The notes under the pieces are model-generated. The model did no database searches. It was not told the DNA's origin and worked only from the letters and a program-made list of their open reading frames with translations. 10,106 nucleotides of DNA from Planctomicrobium sp. (GTDB lineage: Bacteria; Planctomycetota; Planctomycetia; Planctomycetales; Planctomycetaceae): assembly GCA_018659505.1 (NCBI GenBank), contig JABJMI010000284.1, positions 1-10,106 of the forward strand. The letters run 5' to 3'. This document shows positions 7,580 to 10,106 of the stretch, piece after piece. Position 1 is the stretch's first letter, and every line of letters starts with the position of its first letter. Position numbers and translations under genes: made by a program.

Positions 7580-7869
7580 TGAGACATTGTGAAGCGTAAG
7601 ATTCTGGGTCTTAGCTCCTGTTCAGATTCTCAAACTCCCTTATTGCAGTGAAAATCAGGTTAGCTAGTAAAACAAGCGGCGAACTCGCATTTCACGAGAA
7701 GTCACTCACACTAGTTTTTCCATTGAAGCCCTTTTTATGAAAGGGAGAGACTGATCACAGATGAGACCGACACCAAAATAAATTGAAAAATAATTCAAAA
7801 TATGTGAGGGGTCGGTCAGGCTCGATGTCAAAGGCAGCTGTTTGCCTAGTCTGAGTCGCAAAAAGCAGA
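7580..7869. other. Non-coding gap between the 136-aa gene and the PstS-like promoter
   Basis: I see no credible gene here on either strand. It holds a CCCTTT/AAAGGG hairpin (7729-7745, 5-nt loop) and a longer stem, gaccgac (7765-7771) with gtcggtc (7811-7817), closing a very A/T-rich loop. The latter is about 53 nt after the stop of the 136-aa gene on the minus strand and may mark its transcript end, although it lacks a U-tract. Confidence 0.5.
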
Positions 7870-8280
7870 TCACGGAGAAATGAAATGTTTACGTAAGGAC
7901 CATAGCATCCGTCTGGAGTAGCGTTGAAAGTCGCTCTCGTTCCAGGATTTTGTTCCCGGTTTGATGGTCACGTCAATTTGCGAACAAGCAATTCCGGGCA
8001 AGCTTGAGACTTCTTCAGAACTGACAGTTTCTGGTACTTCGTGCTGAATATGAAGAATTACTTCGACTGCTTTCTCTTGTGGAAAACGGGAGAACAGTCT
8101 TTCCAGCAATGTTCCGCCAATACGTACTTCAAGATGGTCCTCTGCGACTTCGAGAATTTTCCCACGATACTCTTCCACGAACCCACACGCTTTTAGGAAC
8201 AGCAGTGTTCCCAGGTTTGTCGTGAAGATGCGTTCTTGAACGGGCGCGATTCCAGTCAGAGTTGGCATAAGTTCCAGCAT
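7870..8280 (-). CDS. Hypothetical protein, 136 aa
   Basis: I do not recognise this protein. The sequence begins MLELMPTLTGIAPVQERIF and has no signal peptide or long membrane segment. The middle (about 40-85) looks like alternating beta strands, KILEVAEDHLEVRIGGTLLERLF then AVEVILHIQHE. The C-terminus is basic and aromatic (SRRMLWSLRKHF). A TTG codon directly before the ATG at 8280 could also serve as start (8283). Neither has a Shine-Dalgarno, and a 9-bp hairpin occupies the place where one would lie. Coding is inferred from an open frame with plausible protein composition and its position opposite the divergent AAA gene. It is moderately likely to be real. Confidence 0.65.
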   Translation of the reverse strand: MLELMPTLTGIAPVQERIFTTNLGTLLFLKACGFVEEYRGKILEVAEDHLEVRIGGTLLERLFSRFPQEKAVEVILHIQHEVPETVSSEEVSSLPGIACSQIDVTIKPGTKSWNESDFQRYSRRMLWSLRKHFISP

Positions 8281-8286
8281 CAATAA

Positions 8287-8316
8287 GATGAAAGTTTGCA
8301 GTGATCTACTTTCATC
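8287..8316. repeat. 9-bp inverted repeat before the 136-aa gene
   Basis: GATGAAAGT (8287-8295) and ACTTTCATC (8308-8316) are perfect arms around 12 nt. On the minus-strand transcript the hairpin would end 6 nt from the ATG and could hinder ribosome access; as DNA it could be an operator. Confidence 0.6.
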
Positions 8317-8407
8317 AGCTAGGCGGATATCATGCCAGATCGGGAGATTCCTTGTTGAGTGTTGATCTTGATGTTTGTTTCTCGTTTCACATTAGGGAGT
8401 TACGGTT

Positions 8408-8455
8408 CTGCTAGCAGCATTGAGGTTGCTACGATGCTGAAACTCAACGTAGCAA
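8408..8455. repeat. Interlocked inverted repeats, possible pseudoknot
   Basis: CAGCAT (8415-8420) pairs with ATGCTG (8434-8439), while TTGCTACG (8426-8433) pairs with CGTAGCAA (8448-8455). The order a-b-a'-b' is that of an H-type pseudoknot or of two alternative hairpins. TTGAG (8420-8424) can also pair with CTCAA (8443-8447), and CTGCTAGCAG (8408-8417) is itself palindromic. Confidence 0.6.
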
Positions 8456-8460
8456 GAAGG

Positions 8461-8475
8461 CAACATGACATGTTG
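8461..8475. repeat. Palindrome CAACATG-A-CATGTTG
   Basis: Perfect 7-bp arms with a single central base, 61 nt before the start of the AAA ATPase gene. The tight spacing fits a protein-binding site better than an RNA hairpin. Confidence 0.6.
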
Positions 8476-8500
8476 TCTTAATTCATCATCAGGCTCAGTA

Positions 8501-8526
8501 AACATCTCAATCTGTGAACATCTCAA
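8501..8526. repeat. 10-bp direct repeat AACATCTCAA
   Basis: Copies at 8501-8510 and 8517-8526 are 16 bp apart start to start; the second ends 10 nt before the ATG at 8537. It could be a tandem regulator site or a small local duplication. Confidence 0.55.
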
Positions 8527-8536
8527 GCAGGCACTT

Positions 8537-10106
8537 ATGAGTACCGCCATCACGTTGGAAGATCTCAGTCGAAGAATCCTTTCTGGATACCCGATATTGC
8601 TTTTGCAAACCTATGAAGAAACTCGCTGGGAAAATGAAATTGCTGATCTAGCGATGGACATCGACCGAGGACTTGTCACTTGGTCGATGACGAGCGGATC
8701 ACAACCACCTCTGAATGATGCGGCTGATCCTCAAGTGTCGGCTGTGCAATTCCTCGACCAGATCGTCAATGATTTCCCTGAGGACCATTTGTTCCTTTTG
8801 AAGGATCTCCATCAACTGTTTGAGGATTATCAGGTCGTCCGAAAAATACGAGATATCATTCCTCAACTTCTTGCGGAGCGAAAAACTCTGCTCATCATGG
8901 CGCCTGTCGATGCGCTGCCGCTTGAGCTCATCAAGGATGTCGCAATTCTGGAACTTCCTTTACCTGGACCGGATCAAATCCGTAGTTTGCTGCATTCAAT
9001 TATTACTGCAGAAAACGAGATTCAGGTGACACCCAACGAAAAGGAAGAAGATCATTTAATCAAAGCGGTACTGGGGCTCACATTTGAGGAATCACGGAAA
9101 GCGCTCATTCAATCTCTGCGCGGCATCGAGGAAATCAACGATGAGGTCTATGCGGTTCTCGTTGGTGAAAAACGTCGCATGGTGCAGGGGTCGAATCTAC
9201 TCGAATTCTTTGATCTCGACGAAGGGATTGAGGACGTTGGTGGTCTGATCGGCTTGAAGGAATGGATCTATCAGCGAGCAGAAGCTTTCAGTACCGATGC
9301 ACAGGAACGAGGAATCTCGAATCCCAAGGGTGTGCTTCTCGCTGGTGTTCAAGGTTGTGGAAAAAGTCTGAGTGCGAAAGCGATTGCGAGATTGCTAGGG
9401 TTTCCACTTGTCCGTATGGATTTAGGGAACCTCTTAGAGTCGAGTCGAGGAAGTTCAGAGCAAAATTTACGCGATGTCCTGAGAGTCATGGAGACGATTG
9501 CTCCGTCTGTATTATGGCTAGAAGAGATTGATAAAGCCTTTGCTGGTTTCTCTGATGAAGCAAAGAGTGACGCAACCGTCGCTCGCCTGATGGGACGTTT
9601 CCTAACCTGGCTGCAAGAGCATGAAGAACCTGTATTTGTTGTGGCGACAGCGAACAACGTCGCCAGTTTGCCTCCCGAGTTGTTACGCCGAGGACGCTTT
9701 GACGAACTCTTCTTTGTCGATCTTCCGAACTACGAAGAACGACTTTCTATCTTTGAAATTCACTTGAACCGCAGAGGCTGGAAGCCGGACAAGTTCAACA
9801 TTGATGAGCTTGCAACTTCGACCGAAGGCTACAGCGGAGCCGAAATTGAAACGATTGTGAACTCGGCAATTATCGAATCTTACGCTGCCAAACGAATGCC
9901 GCTGCAAGAGGATCTTGAGGAAGCGAGAGAGCGCACAGTTCCATTGTCGATTACCATGGAAGACGAAATTTTTAATCTTCGAGAGTGGGCACGAACCCGT
10001 TGTCGACCAGCGACGCTTGATCATCGCGTGATGAGAGTCATGGAAGAAGAGACTCGCCGTGGAGATGCCCCATTACCAGAAGAGGCAGAAATTCCGAAAT
10101 GGAAAC
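8537..10106 (+). CDS. Ycf46-like AAA+ ATPase (C-terminus outside window)
   Basis: The 523 codons visible match the Ycf46-type family: a degenerate N-terminal ATPase-like half (about 1-230, without a P-loop) and an active AAA+ module. The latter begins at DVGGL (233-237). Walker A is GVQGCGKS at 270-277. Walker B is VLWLEEID at 325-332, with Glu at the usual Asp position. The sensor-1 region is VATANN at 369-374, the arginine-finger segment RRGRFDE at 384-390 and the sensor-2 region GYSGAE at 431-436. In cyanobacteria Ycf46 has been linked to photosynthesis and inorganic carbon use; its role here is unknown. The start ATG has a partial Shine-Dalgarno (CAGG). It is divergent from the 136-aa gene. 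The frame is open at 10106; the family is usually about 500-560 aa, so little is missing. Confidence 0.9.
   Translation, partial: MSTAITLEDLSRRILSGYPILLLQTYEETRWENEIADLAMDIDRGLVTWSMTSGSQPPLNDAADPQVSAVQFLDQIVNDFPEDHLFLLKDLHQLFEDYQVVRKIRDIIPQLLAERKTLLIMAPVDALPLELIKDVAILELPLPGPDQIRSLLHSIITAENEIQVTPNEKEEDHLIKAVLGLTFEESRKALIQSLRGIEEINDEVYAVLVGEKRRMVQGSNLLEFFDLDEGIEDVGGLIGLKEWIYQRAEAFSTDAQERGISNPKGVLLAGVQGCGKSLSAKAIARLLGFPLVRMDLGNLLESSRGSSEQNLRDVLRVMETIAPSVLWLEEIDKAFAGFSDEAKSDATVARLMGRFLTWLQEHEEPVFVVATANNVASLPPELLRRGRFDELFFVDLPNYEERLSIFEIHLNRRGWKPDKFNIDELATSTEGYSGAEIETIVNSAIIESYAAKRMPLQEDLEEARERTVPLSITMEDEIFNLREWARTRCRPATLDHRVMRVMEEETRRGDAPLPEEAEIPKWK

Noticed and set aside
8284..8536. Clear sigma70 promoter for the AAA ATPase gene
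   Set aside because: Several TTGA boxes occur (8355-8373) but none has an acceptable -10 box at 16-18 bp.
9683..10024. Minus-strand open frame opposite the AAA ATPase
   Set aside because: The plus strand encodes conserved AAA+ motifs across the same interval; no independent support.

Overview
The window looks like a chromosomal segment of a planctomycete, probably of the Planctomycetaceae / Gimesia-Rubinisphaera type. The clues are the composition, the large gaps between genes, the family of secreted PDZ plus DUF4214 proteins, a stand-alone PstS-like protein, and a Ycf46-type AAA ATPase. This is a judgement by eye; I ran no database search.

Minus strand, read right to left. Positions 8280-7870 encode an unrecognised 136-aa protein. 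Positions 7403-6414 encode a secreted PstS-family phosphate-binding protein with a strong Shine-Dalgarno and a recognisable promoter. Positions 6305-4989 encode a secreted protein with a PDZ domain, a YscW/YbaY-like domain and a DUF4214-like C-terminus; it ends at a strong bidirectional hairpin terminator (4923-4956). A long untranslated stretch (4515-4850) then leads into nusA (4514-3018). A 261-bp gap with its own promoter candidate follows, and then infB (2756 to beyond position 1; the C-terminus lies outside the window). infB starts at TTG, and its reading frame is open to the window edge.

Plus strand. Only one gene is supported: a Ycf46-like AAA+ ATPase starting at 8537 and still open at 10106. 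It is divergent from the 136-aa gene, across a 256-bp gap full of inverted and direct repeats.

How the genes work together. nusA (transcription elongation, termination and antitermination) and infB (translation initiation) are the conserved core pair, but rimP is not upstream as it is in many bacteria. The PstS-like and PDZ proteins are both exported and probably co-transcribed, but no pstC, pstA or pstB is present.

The most interesting signals are non-coding. One is a textbook intrinsic terminator placed 23 nt before the nusA start codon, at the end of a roughly 330-nt leader headed by a perfect -35 box; this suggests attenuation, possibly autoregulation by NusA, or a separate small RNA. 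The other is a cluster of interlocked inverted repeats (8408-8475) followed by a 10-bp direct repeat just upstream of the AAA ATPase gene. I found no mobile element, CRISPR array, tRNA or rRNA.
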